Below, piece after piece: positions 16,471-24,683 of a DNA stretch of 34,958 nt. Location of the stretch: NCBI GenBank assembly GCA_017935565.1, contig JAGBHK010000028.1:1-34958 (forward strand), written 5' to 3'. Position 1 is the first letter of the stretch, and every line of letters starts with the position of its first letter. The notes beneath the pieces were generated by a model. It saw only the letters and a list, made by a program, of their open reading frames with translations, ran no database searches and had not been told where the DNA came from. The position numbers were made by a program, and so were the translations under genes. The stretch comes from Lachnospiraceae bacterium. GTDB taxonomy: Bacteria > Bacillota > Clostridia > Lachnospirales > Lachnospiraceae.

Positions 16471-16503
16471 AAACCCTCGCAAACGCTTTGTTTGCAAGGG
16501 TTT
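16471..16503 (-). terminator. rpsI terminator supplied by the element
   Basis: The arms aaaccctcgcaaac (16471-16484) and gtttgcaagggttt (16490-16503) pair at 13 of 14 positions around a 5-nt loop. The minus-strand copy ends in a T-rich tail (ggttttgtttttc). It lies 26 nt past the rpsI stop and inside the element, so it replaces the terminator displaced by integration; it may also stop integrase transcripts. Confidence 0.8.
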
Positions 16504-16526
16504 GAAAGTTTCAATGATACAATTCT

Positions 16527-16541
16527 TATTATCTCTTTGAG
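16527..16541. repeat. Right att site within the end of rpsI
   Basis: The 15 bases tattatctctttgag cover the last rpsI codons and stop and match 8907-8921 exactly. The intact gene lies on this side, so integration preserves S9. Confidence 0.85.
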
Positions 16542-16927
16542 AACTGTGGTGCACGTCTCGCTGCCTTGAGACCTGGTTTCTTTCTTTCTTTCATTCTTGG
16601 ATCTCTTGTTAAGAATCCTTCTTTCTTTAATACTGGTCTGAAATCTGCATCAGCCTGTAATAAAGCTCTTGAAATACCGTGTCTAACTGCACCAGCCTGA
16701 CCTGTGTAACCGCCACCACGAACTGTTACTACGATGTCATACTTGTCAGCTGTGTTTGTAGCTACTAAAGGCTGACGAACGATAACCTTTAATGTTTCAA
16801 GACCGAAATATTCGTTGATGTCTCTCTTATTTATTGTAATGTTACCAGAACCTGGTACCATAAATACTCTAGCGATACTCTTTTTTCTTCTACCTGTTCC
16901 GTAGAACTTACCTTTAACCTGTGCCAT
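16529..16927 (-). CDS. rpsI: 30S ribosomal protein S9
   Basis: S9, 132 residues, full length, with [15 protein letters not shown] at the start and the conserved C-terminal RRAPQFSKR tail that reaches the P-site tRNA. It follows rplM by 24 bp in the usual rplM-rpsI operon, with its own SD. Its last codons are the integration target of the satellite to the left, and the sequence shows that the reading frame and tail are intact after integration. Confidence 0.98.
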   Translation of the reverse strand: MAQVKGKFYGTGRRKKSIARVFMVPGSGNITINKRDINEYFGLETLKVIVRQPLVATNTADKYDIVVTVRGGGYTGQAGAVRHGISRALLQADADFRPVLKKEGFLTRDPRMKERKKPGLKAARRAPQFSKR

Positions 16928-16951
16928 TGTAATTTCCTCCTTCCAGTCCTA

Positions 16952-17380
16952 TTAGAATGTTAATGTTTCTGGCTTCTGAGCAGCGTGTGGATGTTCAGCA
17001 CCAGCATAAACATGAAGTTTTGTGTACATCTGTCTTCCTAAAGGTCCCTTTGGAAGCATACCTTTAACAGCGAATTCGATAACTCTTTCTGGGTGCTTGT
17101 TAAGCATTTCCTTAAGAGTTGTTTCCTTCATACCGCCAACGTAATCTGAGTGGTGGTAGTAAATCTTCTGATCTAACTTCTTACCTGTTACTTTAATCTT
17201 TTCTGCGTTTACAACGATAACATAATCACCTGTATCAACATGTGGTGTAAATACTGGCTTATTCTTACCTCTTAAAACCTTAGCGATTTCTGATGATAAA
17301 CGACCTAATGTATATCCTGTAGCATCAACTACATACCATTTTCTTTCAACTGTTTCTGGGCTTGCCATAAAAGTCTTCAT
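16952..17380 (-). CDS. rplM: 50S ribosomal protein L13
   Basis: L13, 142 residues, standard length, with [22 protein letters not shown] and the [16 protein letters not shown] and [18 protein letters not shown] motifs. It is an early-assembly 23S rRNA binder. It is first in the operon with rpsI, behind a consensus promoter and a ~165-nt structured leader that may mediate autogenous control. The ATG is preceded by aggagg. Confidence 0.98.
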   Translation of the reverse strand: MKTFMASPETVERKWYVVDATGYTLGRLSSEIAKVLRGKNKPVFTPHVDTGDYVIVVNAEKIKVTGKKLDQKIYYHHSDYVGGMKETTLKEMLNKHPERVIEFAVKGMLPKGPLGRQMYTKLHVYAGAEHPHAAQKPETLTF

Positions 17381-17478
17381 TGGTTCATCCTCCTAATTTG
17401 TTTAAAAATTCATATCTACTTTATTATTTATGCGTCTTTACTTACTCGGGGCTAATGAGTTTTTTGAAAGACTGTGAA

Positions 17479-17538
17479 ATTTTACATACGCCCAATGTCC
17501 GAAAAGCACTATGTAAAATGATATGACACAAATTGTCA
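17479..17538 (-). promoter_or_regulatory. Structured rplM leader (L13-leader-like)
   Basis: Within the ~165-nt rplM 5' UTR, attttacata (17479-17488) pairs perfectly with tatgtaaaat (17510-17519) around a conserved-looking 21-nt loop. A second small dyad, tgaca/tgtca (17524-17538), lies near the presumed transcription start. Firmicutes carry an L13-leader RNA at this position; assignment to that family is by place and structure only. Confidence 0.5.
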
Positions 17539-17547
17539 CATTGAATG

Positions 17548-17576
17548 ATTATATAGTAGAAACCGACCTCTGTCAA
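17548..17576 (-). promoter_or_regulatory. Consensus promoter of rplM-rpsI
   Basis: On the minus strand it reads TTGACA (17571-17576), a 17-bp spacer and TATAAT (17548-17553), a perfect vegetative sigma-A promoter, as expected for a ribosomal protein operon. Confidence 0.9.
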
Positions 17577-17608
17577 CTACTTTTTCCTATTTTTTCTAAT
17601 ATTTTTTA

Positions 17609-17637
17609 TTGAAATCAACCTCAATATATTATACAAT
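17609..17637 (+). promoter_or_regulatory. Promoter of the DUF1461 gene
   Basis: TTGAAA (17609-17614), a 17-bp spacer and TACAAT (17632-17637), 37 bp before the ATG at 17675. It is divergent from the rplM promoter. Confidence 0.6.
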
Positions 17638-17674
17638 TTCTCTATTACAACGAACTTATTAACGGAGATTAATT

Positions 17675-18313
17675 ATGAAATATAAAATTACTTCAGGAAC
17701 CTTAAATGCATTTATAGGTATCGGTTTTCTCATATTTTTCATATCATTAGGACTGTATATTGCCATAAATTGTCGCATTTTTTATTATGCTGATATTCCT
17801 GATTTGTCCGCAGAAACTGGCTATAGTGAAGATATTATCAAGGAAAATTACGATGCACTTATTGATTATTGTAGCCCATTTTTCAAGGGCGACTTATGTT
17901 TTCCATCATTGCCAGCAAGTGAATCTGGAATTTCTCATTTTGCAGAGGTTAAAGTCATTTTTAATGTATTCTTTTACATAATGCTTGTAAGCCCTGTGAT
18001 TCTTACGATATTAATATTTGCACAACATATGCGTAAGGACTATTCATTTATAAAATGGACACCAATCATCATGTGTGTCGCACCAATTGTGGTTTTCGCC
18101 CTTTGTGCAATTGATTTTGAATCAACATTTATAATGTTTCATAAAATTGTTTTTAGAAATGAAGATTGGTACTTTAAGCCTGATACAGACCCAATCATAA
18201 TGCTTTTGCCAGAATCATTTTTCCTTAAATGTGCATTAATTATGGTTGCAACTGTTTTGATTGGCTGTGCCATATTTGTTGTATGTAATATATTTCGTAA
18301 AAAAAGACGCTAA
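17675..18313 (+). CDS. DUF1461 / TIGR01906 integral membrane protein
   Basis: A 212-residue membrane protein with an N-terminal hydrophobic segment (~13-32), a ~65-residue extracytoplasmic part, and three further segments (~97-115, ~126-143, ~186-206) ending in a basic tail RKKRR. The family motifs are visible: Y-x-x-L-I-D-Y, then FPSLPASESGISHFAEVK, and NEDWYFKPDTDPIIMLLPESFF near the last helix. The function of the family is unknown. It is a single-gene unit with its own promoter and a terminator that overlaps its stop codon. Confidence 0.85.
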   Translation: MKYKITSGTLNAFIGIGFLIFFISLGLYIAINCRIFYYADIPDLSAETGYSEDIIKENYDALIDYCSPFFKGDLCFPSLPASESGISHFAEVKVIFNVFFYIMLVSPVILTILIFAQHMRKDYSFIKWTPIIMCVAPIVVFALCAIDFESTFIMFHKIVFRNEDWYFKPDTDPIIMLLPESFFLKCALIMVATVLIGCAIFVVCNIFRKKRR

Positions 18314-18327
18314 GTAAGCGTCTTTTT
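18301..18327. terminator. Bidirectional terminator between DUF1461 gene and truA
   Basis: aaaaagacgc (18301-18310) pairs perfectly with gcgtcttttt (18318-18327) around a 7-nt loop that contains the stop codon of the plus-strand gene. It also ends the leftward ecf-truA operon, whose stop codon is adjacent. Confidence 0.9.
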
Positions 18328-19071
18328 CTATTTCTCATACTCTATTCCAATTAATGTAAGTCCGCACGCTGGCGCCTTTGGACCAGCCACATTTCTGTCG
18401 CAGGCATCAATTATTTCCTTTACATGCTCTGGCGGATACACAGACAAGCCGACCTTCATAAGCGTTCCGACAATGATTCTAACCATATTGTACAAGAATC
18501 CATTTCCTGATATGGTAATGTAAATCACATCATCTTTTTTCTCAATATCAAGGCTATGTACGCATCTTACCGTATTTTCCACCTGGGTTCTATTTGAACA
18601 AAAGCTTTTGAAATCGTGTTCTCCAACAATATATTCAGCAGCCTTTCGCATTTTTTCAATATCCAAATCCATGTACACGAAATGAGTGTACAAACGCTTT
18701 GTAGGTATTGGTATCTTTCTATTCAATATTTGATACTGGTACGTTTTTGTGCTATTGCAATATCTTGGATGAAAATCCGAAGGTACCTCTTTTGATTCAA
18801 GAATTCTTATATCATCTGGCAATCTTTGATTTAATGCAAAACATATTTTTTCAGCAGGAATTCTTGTTTCCGTGTCAAATACAGCTACATTACCCAAGGC
18901 ATGAACTCCCGAATCCGTACGGCTAGCACCAATTACAGCAATCTCTTCGCCTAAAAGATTAGAAAGCTCACGATTTATCACTTCTTCAACAGTAATGCCG
19001 TTTATCTGAATCTGCCATCCGCAATAATTTGTTCCGTCATATGCAATTTTCATAAACACTCTTTTTGACAT
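18328..19071 (-). CDS. truA: tRNA pseudouridine(38-40) synthase
   Basis: TruA, 247 residues, full length. It isomerises uridines 38-40 in the tRNA anticodon arm. The catalytic Asp lies in the conserved GASRTDSGVHALGNVAVFD, and FLYNMVRIIVGTL and the PAPACGLTLIGIEY ending are typical. It is the last gene of the ecfA-ecfT-truA operon, 9 bp after ecfT, an arrangement common in Firmicutes. Confidence 0.95.
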   Translation of the reverse strand: MSKRVFMKIAYDGTNYCGWQIQINGITVEEVINRELSNLLGEEIAVIGASRTDSGVHALGNVAVFDTETRIPAEKICFALNQRLPDDIRILESKEVPSDFHPRYCNSTKTYQYQILNRKIPIPTKRLYTHFVYMDLDIEKMRKAAEYIVGEHDFKSFCSNRTQVENTVRCVHSLDIEKKDDVIYITISGNGFLYNMVRIIVGTLMKVGLSVYPPEHVKEIIDACDRNVAGPKAPACGLTLIGIEYEK

Positions 19072-19080
19072 TATAATCTC

Positions 19081-19884
19081 CTACATCAATACTTTAATCG
19101 CAACAAATACTGCAAAATACAGTGCATAAACAACATAAGTTACATAATCCGCAGTTTTGTACTTTAATGGCTTCATTTTTGTTCTTCCTTCGCCACCTCT
19201 GTAACACCTTGCTTCCATAGCTGTAGCCAGGTCTAATGCACGTCTAATGGACGAAACTAAAAGTGGCACGATGATTGGCACCATACCCTTTGCCTTTTGA
19301 ATGAAACCACCTTCATCAAAATTAGCACCTCTAGCTGACTGTGCTTTTATTATCTTATCTGTTTCCTCAAGCAATATCGGTATAAATCTAAATGCAATCG
19401 AAACCATCATTGCTATTTCATGAACTGGCACCTTAATCACTTTCAAAAATCCAAAGGCTTTTTCGAGGCCATCGGCAATGTCATTTGGTGTTGTAGTCAA
19501 TGTAATAATCGATGTTCCAATTATCATAAGAATGAGTCTAACCATTATTTCCAAGCTTTTTATTAAGCCTTCTACCGAAATTCTGATGATTCCAAATTCA
19601 AATAAAATCCTTTCTCCATCCATGAAAAACAGTGTGAATGCCACACTAAAAAGCAAGATAAATACTATCGACTTTAGGCCTCTAAATATGAATTTTAGCG
19701 GTACATTTGACAGTTTAATAACAACCGCCACAAATAACGCTGCTAATACATATGAAACTACGTTATTTGACATAAATAATGTTACGAGAAACACCAATGT
19801 TCCAAATAACTTGACTCTTGGATCCAATTTATGCAATATTGAATCGGTTTTATAATATTGTCCAATTGTAATATCTCTTAACAT
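19081..19884 (-). CDS. ecfT: ECF transporter transmembrane subunit EcfT
   Basis: EcfT, 267 residues, with at least five hydrophobic segments. The coupling-helix motifs are present: KAQSARGANFDEGG and AMEARCYRGGEGRT, the two A-R-G/C type boxes that dock onto the two ATPases. It is the scaffold that joins the ATPase pair to interchangeable vitamin-binding S subunits. It starts at ATG, 11 bp after the fused ATPase gene. Confidence 0.95.
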   Translation of the reverse strand: MLRDITIGQYYKTDSILHKLDPRVKLFGTLVFLVTLFMSNNVVSYVLAALFVAVVIKLSNVPLKFIFRGLKSIVFILLFSVAFTLFFMDGERILFEFGIIRISVEGLIKSLEIMVRLILMIIGTSIITLTTTPNDIADGLEKAFGFLKVIKVPVHEIAMMVSIAFRFIPILLEETDKIIKAQSARGANFDEGGFIQKAKGMVPIIVPLLVSSIRRALDLATAMEARCYRGGEGRTKMKPLKYKTADYVTYVVYALYFAVFVAIKVLM

Positions 19885-19895
19885 TATTTCTTTCC

Positions 19896-21656
19896 TTACT
19901 GCAAATATTTTTCAAGTTCACAAACTGCGTCATCCACATTGATAATGTCGCATTTGACATCTATTCCACGCTGTTTTATCTCATTCATAAGATATGTCAC
20001 CTGTGGAGCTGCTAAACCTATTTTTTCAAGATTTTTATACTCTTTAAATATGTTTTGTGGTGTATCGTTGTATTCAATGCACCCGTTATGCATAACTATT
20101 ATTCTTTCGGCAAGATTTGCCATATCTTCCATACTATGCGATACAATAATAATAGTCATATTTTCTTCATCCCTAAAGCGACGGATATTATTCAATAATT
20201 CGTCCCTTCCTTTTGGGTCAAGCCCAGCTGTTGGCTCATCTAATATGAGAATTTCAGGCTCCATCGCAATTACTCCTGCTATGGCAACTCGCCTTTTTTC
20301 TCCTCCTGATAATTCGATTGGAGATTTCTCATAGTAACTTTCATCTATTCCCATCATTTTAAGGGCCCTTTTAGCCATTTTTAAGGCCGATTCATTATCT
20401 GCACCCATATTCTTAGGACCAAAGCATACATCCTCCAAAACGGTGCTTTCAAACAGCTGATACTCAGGATATTGGAATACCAATCCAACATGTTTTCTAA
20501 GTTCAGACATTTTAAAATCTTTGTCGTATATGTTTTTACCTTTGTAGAAAATCTGACCTTTATCAGCCCTGATTAATCCATTTAAATGCTGAATCAATGT
20601 AGACTTCCCAGAGCCTGTATGCCCTATAATTCCAAGTATTTCGCCCTTGTATATATCCATTGAAATATTGTTGATGGCCGTTGTTTTATACTTAGATGCA
20701 TCGTTATAAACATATGATATTTTCTGGATTTCCACAATCTTCTCTTTTTCAAATGGCGATTTTTCAACCATTTCCACGGAGTTATCCACCACAATTGGCT
20801 TGTTTTTGGACTTTTCCACGAAGTTATCCACAAATTCCCTTATAAATAGGGGATTTTTATTAACAAAATCTAAATTTTTGTTTAATTTGTGTGAAATTTC
20901 TGTTACCTGAGGTACATCTAACCCAATTTTCTTTACGTTTTCCACATTTTCAAAAAATTCTCTTGGTGTACCATCAAAATATTTTTTGCCATCGTTTAAC
21001 ACAACACACCTTTTTGCAGCCGTAACTTCGTCCATATGATGTGTAATTAAAACGATAGTAACTTTCTCTTCTTCATTTATTTTTTTCAATGTAGCCATAA
21101 CTTCTGCTCGTCCTGTTGGGTCAAGCATAGCTGTTGGCTCATCAAGAACTATGCATTTTGGTTTCATCGCTAATGTTCCTGCAATGGCAACTCTTTGTTT
21201 CTGTCCACCTGACAATTTTGACGGAGATTTGTGCCTGAATTCGGTCATATTTACAAGTGCCAACGCTTCATCAACACGTTTCCATATTTCATCAGTTGGT
21301 AATCCAATGTTTTCTGGACCAAATCCAACATCTTCTTCAACAATAGTTCCAATTATCTGATTGTCTGGGTTTTGGAAAACCATACCTGCATACTGTCTAA
21401 TATCGTATATTTTTGCCTCATCCTTGGTGTTCATACCATTTACAATGACATCTCCAGTTGAAGGCAATAAAAGCCCATTTAAATGCTTTGCAAAGGTTGA
21501 TTTTCCAGAGCCATTATGACCCACTATGGCTACGAATTCGCCCTCATTTATGGTCAAATCAATTCCGTTAAGCGCATATTCTTTTTCATATATATTTCCT
21601 TCATCGTCATATTCGCATATTGTATGATGAAGATTTTTTACTTCAATTCCGCTCAT
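19896..21656 (-). CDS. ecfA: Fused ECF transporter ATPases EcfA1-EcfA2
   Basis: A 586-residue chain with two complete ABC ATPases. The first half has Walker A GHNGSGKST near residue 46, LSGGQKQR and LDEPTAMLDP; the second has GHTGSGKST, LSGGEKRR and LDEPTAGLDP. EcfA1 and EcfA2 are usually separate ~280-residue proteins; here one frame spans both. A ~60-residue linker (about 250-315) contains two VDN(F/S)VE copies. I start at the ATG at 21656; an upstream in-frame TTG (21665) is less likely. It energises vitamin uptake together with EcfT. Confidence 0.95.
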   Translation of the reverse strand: MSGIEVKNLHHTICEYDDEGNIYEKEYALNGIDLTINEGEFVAIVGHNGSGKSTFAKHLNGLLLPSTGDVIVNGMNTKDEAKIYDIRQYAGMVFQNPDNQIIGTIVEEDVGFGPENIGLPTDEIWKRVDEALALVNMTEFRHKSPSKLSGGQKQRVAIAGTLAMKPKCIVLDEPTAMLDPTGRAEVMATLKKINEEEKVTIVLITHHMDEVTAAKRCVVLNDGKKYFDGTPREFFENVENVKKIGLDVPQVTEISHKLNKNLDFVNKNPLFIREFVDNFVEKSKNKPIVVDNSVEMVEKSPFEKEKIVEIQKISYVYNDASKYKTTAINNISMDIYKGEILGIIGHTGSGKSTLIQHLNGLIRADKGQIFYKGKNIYDKDFKMSELRKHVGLVFQYPEYQLFESTVLEDVCFGPKNMGADNESALKMAKRALKMMGIDESYYEKSPIELSGGEKRRVAIAGVIAMEPEILILDEPTAGLDPKGRDELLNNIRRFRDEENMTIIIVSHSMEDMANLAERIIVMHNGCIEYNDTPQNIFKEYKNLEKIGLAAPQVTYLMNEIKQRGIDVKCDIINVDDAVCELEKYLQ

Positions 21657-21690
21657 GTGCCTCAACCTTTCTAAAATAATACTTATTTAT

Positions 21691-21718
21691 ATTATACGAT
21701 TTTTATCATATTTGCAAG
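21691..21718 (-). promoter_or_regulatory. Promoter of ecfA-ecfT-truA
   Basis: Read on the minus strand: CTTGCA (21713-21718), a 16-bp spacer and TATAAT (21691-21696), 35 bp before the ATG. Confidence 0.5.
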
Positions 21719-21736
21719 TGGTAGTGTTTTTATAAG

Positions 21737-21875
21737 TGATAGATTTTGATTCGTTTATTAGATGCACTCATACTGTTAGAAGATTATTATTTTCCTAATC
21801 ACCTTGCAATGATTGGAAAATTAAATAATCTTCTAAATGTATGTTTGCATCTAATAAACAAATCAAAATCTATCA
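21737..21875. repeat. 139-nt long inverted repeat
   Basis: Positions 21737-21788 pair with 21824-21875 at 47 of 52 positions, and the centre adds ttttcc/ggaaaa and aatca/tgatt stems around the 8-nt loop ccttgcaa. It lies between the ecfA promoter and the rplQ terminator and has no supported gene. It could be a MITE-like repeat or a long hairpin RNA. I see no target-site duplication. Confidence 0.8.
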
Positions 21876-21917
21876 TTTCAAAAAATCCACTCTATAAATT
21901 AAATGTCTCATATATAC

Positions 21918-21957
21918 AAAAACACATTTAGAATTTTATCATTCTAAATGTGTTTTT
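21918..21957 (-). terminator. Terminator of the ribosomal cluster after rplQ
   Basis: aaaaacacatttagaa (21918-21933) pairs perfectly with ttctaaatgtgttttt (21942-21957) around an 8-nt loop. It lies 14 bp past the rplQ stop and has a U-run on the minus strand. Confidence 0.9.
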
Positions 21958-21971
21958 TACTTAACTATTTC

Positions 21972-22508
21972 TTAAACTAACTCAAGTAATACTTCCATAG
22001 CAGCATCACCTTTTCTTAAACCGATTTTAACGATTCTTGTGTAACCACCGTTACGGTCTGCGTACTTTGGAGCATATTCGTTGAATAACTTATCTGTTAA
22101 ATCAACTGTCTTTGTATTTCTCTTCTTACCAGCAGCATCTGTTGGAACTTCTTTAACTGTGTAAAGAGTCTTTAACATCTGTCTTCTAGCATGAAGTCTT
22201 GAAGGAGCGTCCTTCTTGATTGTCTTTTCAACTTCATCATAAACAGTAACTTTCTTACCATCTACAACTTCTTTTACTCTCTTACCGTCAGCATCTTTTC
22301 TAGCAACTTTTGTCTTAACTGTAACTTCTTCGAAGTTATCTTTTTCCTTAACTGCTAAAGCGATTAAACCTTCAGCAACTTTACGGATTTCTTTTGCCTT
22401 AGCTTCTGTTGTAACAATCTTACCATTCTGTAATAAACTTGTTACCTGAGCTCTAATTAATGCTTTTCTCTGAGCAGCTGTTCTGCTTAATTTTCTGTAT
22501 CCAGCCAT
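21972..22508 (-). CDS. rplQ: 50S ribosomal protein L17 (enlarged)
   Basis: L17, 178 residues, against roughly 120-130 in E. coli and B. subtilis. The N-terminus [19 protein letters not shown] and the ending [24 protein letters not shown] are canonical. The extra length is a Lys/Val/Asp-rich insertion after residue ~70 ([33 protein letters not shown]) and a smaller one near 130. The start is the ATG at 22508, 5 nt after aaggagg; the longer in-frame reading lies upstream of that SD. It is last in the alpha operon. Confidence 0.95.
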   Translation of the reverse strand: MAGYRKLSRTAAQRKALIRAQVTSLLQNGKIVTTEAKAKEIRKVAEGLIALAVKEKDNFEEVTVKTKVARKDADGKRVKEVVDGKKVTVYDEVEKTIKKDAPSRLHARRQMLKTLYTVKEVPTDAAGKKRNTKTVDLTDKLFNEYAPKYADRNGGYTRIVKIGLRKGDAAMEVLLELV

Positions 22509-22602
22509 TATATCCTCCTTCTTGTTTATGGAACAACCTACCACGCTTCTTCGGTCTTACTGATAGGCGCCTTCACCCACAAACTATTACTATCAAATGA
22601 AA

Positions 22603-23562
22603 TTAATCTTCATTTGCTTTTAACTGTAAACCTAATTCTTTCAACTTAGCAAGAACTTCGTCTAATGACTTCTTACCTAAGTTTCTAACCTTCATCATAT
22701 CGTCAGGAGTTCTGTTGATAAGTTCCTCAACGGTATTGATGCTTGCTCTCTTCAAACAATTGTATGAACGAACTGATAATTCTAATTCATCAATGTTCAT
22801 TTCGAGAACTTTTTCATGCTCATCTTCAACCTTGTCAACCATAATTTCTGCTGTCTTAGCATTTTCAGACAAGTCAATGAACAATCCTAAATGTACGCTC
22901 AAAACCTTAGCTGCTAAACTAACAGCTTCGTCTGGAGCCAATGTACCATTAGTATATACATCCAATGTAAGCTTATCGAAATCTGTAATCTGACCAACAC
23001 GAGTATTCTGTACTGATAAGTTTACTCTTTCAACTGGTGTGTAAATTGAATCAACTGCAATTACACCAATTGGAAGATCTTCCTTCTTGTTACGGTCAGA
23101 ACTTACATAACCTCTACCCTTTGTGATAGTAAGCTCCATATATAACTTGCTATTTGCACCACCATTAAGTGTTGCAATAACCAAATCAGGATTTAATATC
23201 TCGATATCAGGGTCTACCTGTATGTCTTTTGCTCTAACTACACCTTCACCACTAAATTCAATGTATCCAATCTTAGGTTCATCTGTAGCACAACTATTTT
23301 TAATTGATAAATTCTTGATGTTCATGATAATCTCAGTAACGTCTTCTTTAACGCCTGGGATTGAACTGAACTCATGAAGTACGCCTTCAATCTTAACCTG
23401 ACTTACTGCCGCACCTGGTAAAGAAGATAACATAATTCTTCTTAATGAGTTACCAATTGTTGTACCATATCCTCTTTCAAGTGGTTCAACAACGAATCTA
23501 CCATATCTTTTATCCTCTGAAATCTCTTCGATCTCAATATTAGGTTTGTCAAATTCGAACAC
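22603..23562 (-). CDS. rpoA: RNA polymerase alpha subunit
   Basis: RpoA, 319 residues, complete. The N-terminal dimerisation domain has [13 protein letters not shown] and [15 protein letters not shown]; the C-terminal domain has [23 protein letters not shown] and [12 protein letters not shown], the DNA- and activator-contacting helices. It starts at GTG (23562) behind aaggagggg. It lies between rpsD and rplQ as in most bacteria, with a 94-bp gap to rplQ. Confidence 0.98.
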   Translation of the reverse strand: MFEFDKPNIEIEEISEDKRYGRFVVEPLERGYGTTIGNSLRRIMLSSLPGAAVSQVKIEGVLHEFSSIPGVKEDVTEIIMNIKNLSIKNSCATDEPKIGYIEFSGEGVVRAKDIQVDPDIEILNPDLVIATLNGGANSKLYMELTITKGRGYVSSDRNKKEDLPIGVIAVDSIYTPVERVNLSVQNTRVGQITDFDKLTLDVYTNGTLAPDEAVSLAAKVLSVHLGLFIDLSENAKTAEIMVDKVEDEHEKVLEMNIDELELSVRSYNCLKRASINTVEELINRTPDDMMKVRNLGKKSLDEVLAKLKELGLQLKANED

Positions 23563-23640
23563 TGTAAAGCCCCTCCTTCTTTGGGTTTAAATATGTTATA
23601 ACTATCCAGAGCAAGCTCTGAATAGTTAAAATTAATCGGA

Positions 23641-24234
23641 TTATTTTGAGTATAATTCGACGATAAGCATTTCATCAACTGGAACATCGATCATTTCTCT
23701 TGTAGGTAAGTTCTTTACAGAACCCTTAAGATTGTCATGATCTGCCTCGAGCCATTCTGGTACAAGTCTTCCTTCTGTAACTTCAAGGATGTTCTTATAT
23801 CTTACAGAATCTTTGCTCTTTTCTCTTACTTCGATAACATCACCAGCTTTAACAATGTATGAAGGGATGTTTACGCACTTGCCGTTTACTAAAACATGCT
23901 TGTGGTCAACGATCTGTCTAGCTTCTTTTCTTGTTCTGCCGTATCCTAAACGGAACATAACGTTATCAAGTCTACGCTCTAAGAGGATCATGAGGTTTTC
24001 ACCTGCCATACCCTGCATCTTCTGAGCCTTTTCAAAATAATTTCTAAATGGTTTTTCTAATACACCGTAGATGAATTTAGCTTTCTGCTTCTCTCTTAAC
24101 TGGAGACCGTACTCGCTAATCTTCTTATTAGCTCTTTTTAATTCTCTATTTGACTTCTTATCTATTCCTAAATAAATTGGATCTAATCCAAGTGATCTAC
24201 ATCTTTTTAAAACAGGAACTCTATTTACTGCCAT
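23641..24234 (-). CDS. rpsD: 30S ribosomal protein S4
   Basis: S4, 197 residues. It has the S4 RNA-binding domain ([31 protein letters not shown]) and the conserved C-terminus MLIVELYSK. The N-terminus ([19 protein letters not shown]) lacks the zinc-binding cysteines found in some S4 proteins. It nucleates 16S assembly and in many bacteria represses this operon. It is followed by rpoA. Confidence 0.97.
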   Translation of the reverse strand: MAVNRVPVLKRCRSLGLDPIYLGIDKKSNRELKRANKKISEYGLQLREKQKAKFIYGVLEKPFRNYFEKAQKMQGMAGENLMILLERRLDNVMFRLGYGRTRKEARQIVDHKHVLVNGKCVNIPSYIVKAGDVIEVREKSKDSVRYKNILEVTEGRLVPEWLEADHDNLKGSVKNLPTREMIDVPVDEMLIVELYSK

Positions 24235-24253
24235 CTATCTGCACCTCCTACTA

Positions 24254-24646
24254 TTAGACTCTTCTACGTTTTGGTGGGCGGCAACCATTATGTGGAACTG
24301 GAGTAACATCCTTAATGCTTGTTACTTCAAGACCGCATGCCTGAAGGGCACGGATTGCTGCTTCACGTCCTGAACCAGGACCTTTAACCATAACATCTAC
24401 TGTTTTTAAGCCATGCACTAAAGCTGCCTTTGTAGCAGTTTCAGCTGCCATCTGAGCTGCATAAGGAGTAGATTTCCTTGAACCTCTAAAACCAAGACCA
24501 CCAGCACTAGCCCATGATAAAGCATTACCTTCAGCATCTGTGATTGTAACTATTGTATTGTTGAAAGATGACTGAATATGTGCCTGTCCGCGTTCAACGT
24601 TTTTCTTAACACGCTTTTTTGTCACTTTTTTTGTAACTTTAGCCAT
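24254..24646 (-). CDS. rpsK: 30S ribosomal protein S11
   Basis: S11, 130 residues, with [37 protein letters not shown] and the C-terminal [17 protein letters not shown]. It forms part of the 30S platform near the E site. It sits between rpsM and rpsD in the standard alpha-operon order. Confidence 0.98.
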   Translation of the reverse strand: MAKVTKKVTKKRVKKNVERGQAHIQSSFNNTIVTITDAEGNALSWASAGGLGFRGSRKSTPYAAQMAAETATKAALVHGLKTVDVMVKGPGSGREAAIRALQACGLEVTSIKDVTPVPHNGCRPPKRRRV

Positions 24647-24683
24647 TTCTAAACTAACCTCCCTTATGGGTTTCTATTTTTTA

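Larger units (their letters stand above)
8907..16541. mobile_element. Phage-satellite-like integrated element at rpsI
   Basis: A 7.6-kb element between 15-bp direct repeats, with the integrase at the rpsI end. Gene order is capsid, RHH-like protein, two sigma-4-like regulators, origin candidate, primase-helicase, two excisionase-like proteins, a divergent repressor, an HTH protein and the integrase. That is the arrangement of Gram-positive phage-inducible chromosomal islands (integrase, divergent switch, replication with iterons, then packaging/capsid genes). There is no portal, large terminase, protease, tail or lysis gene, so a helper phage would be needed. A degraded prophage is the alternative, but every gene present looks intact. 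Confidence 0.8.

Noticed and set aside
21746-21931. A 61-codon plus-strand ORF in the long inverted repeat
   Set aside because: Entirely inside the hairpin and terminator region; no SD; a by-product of the palindrome.
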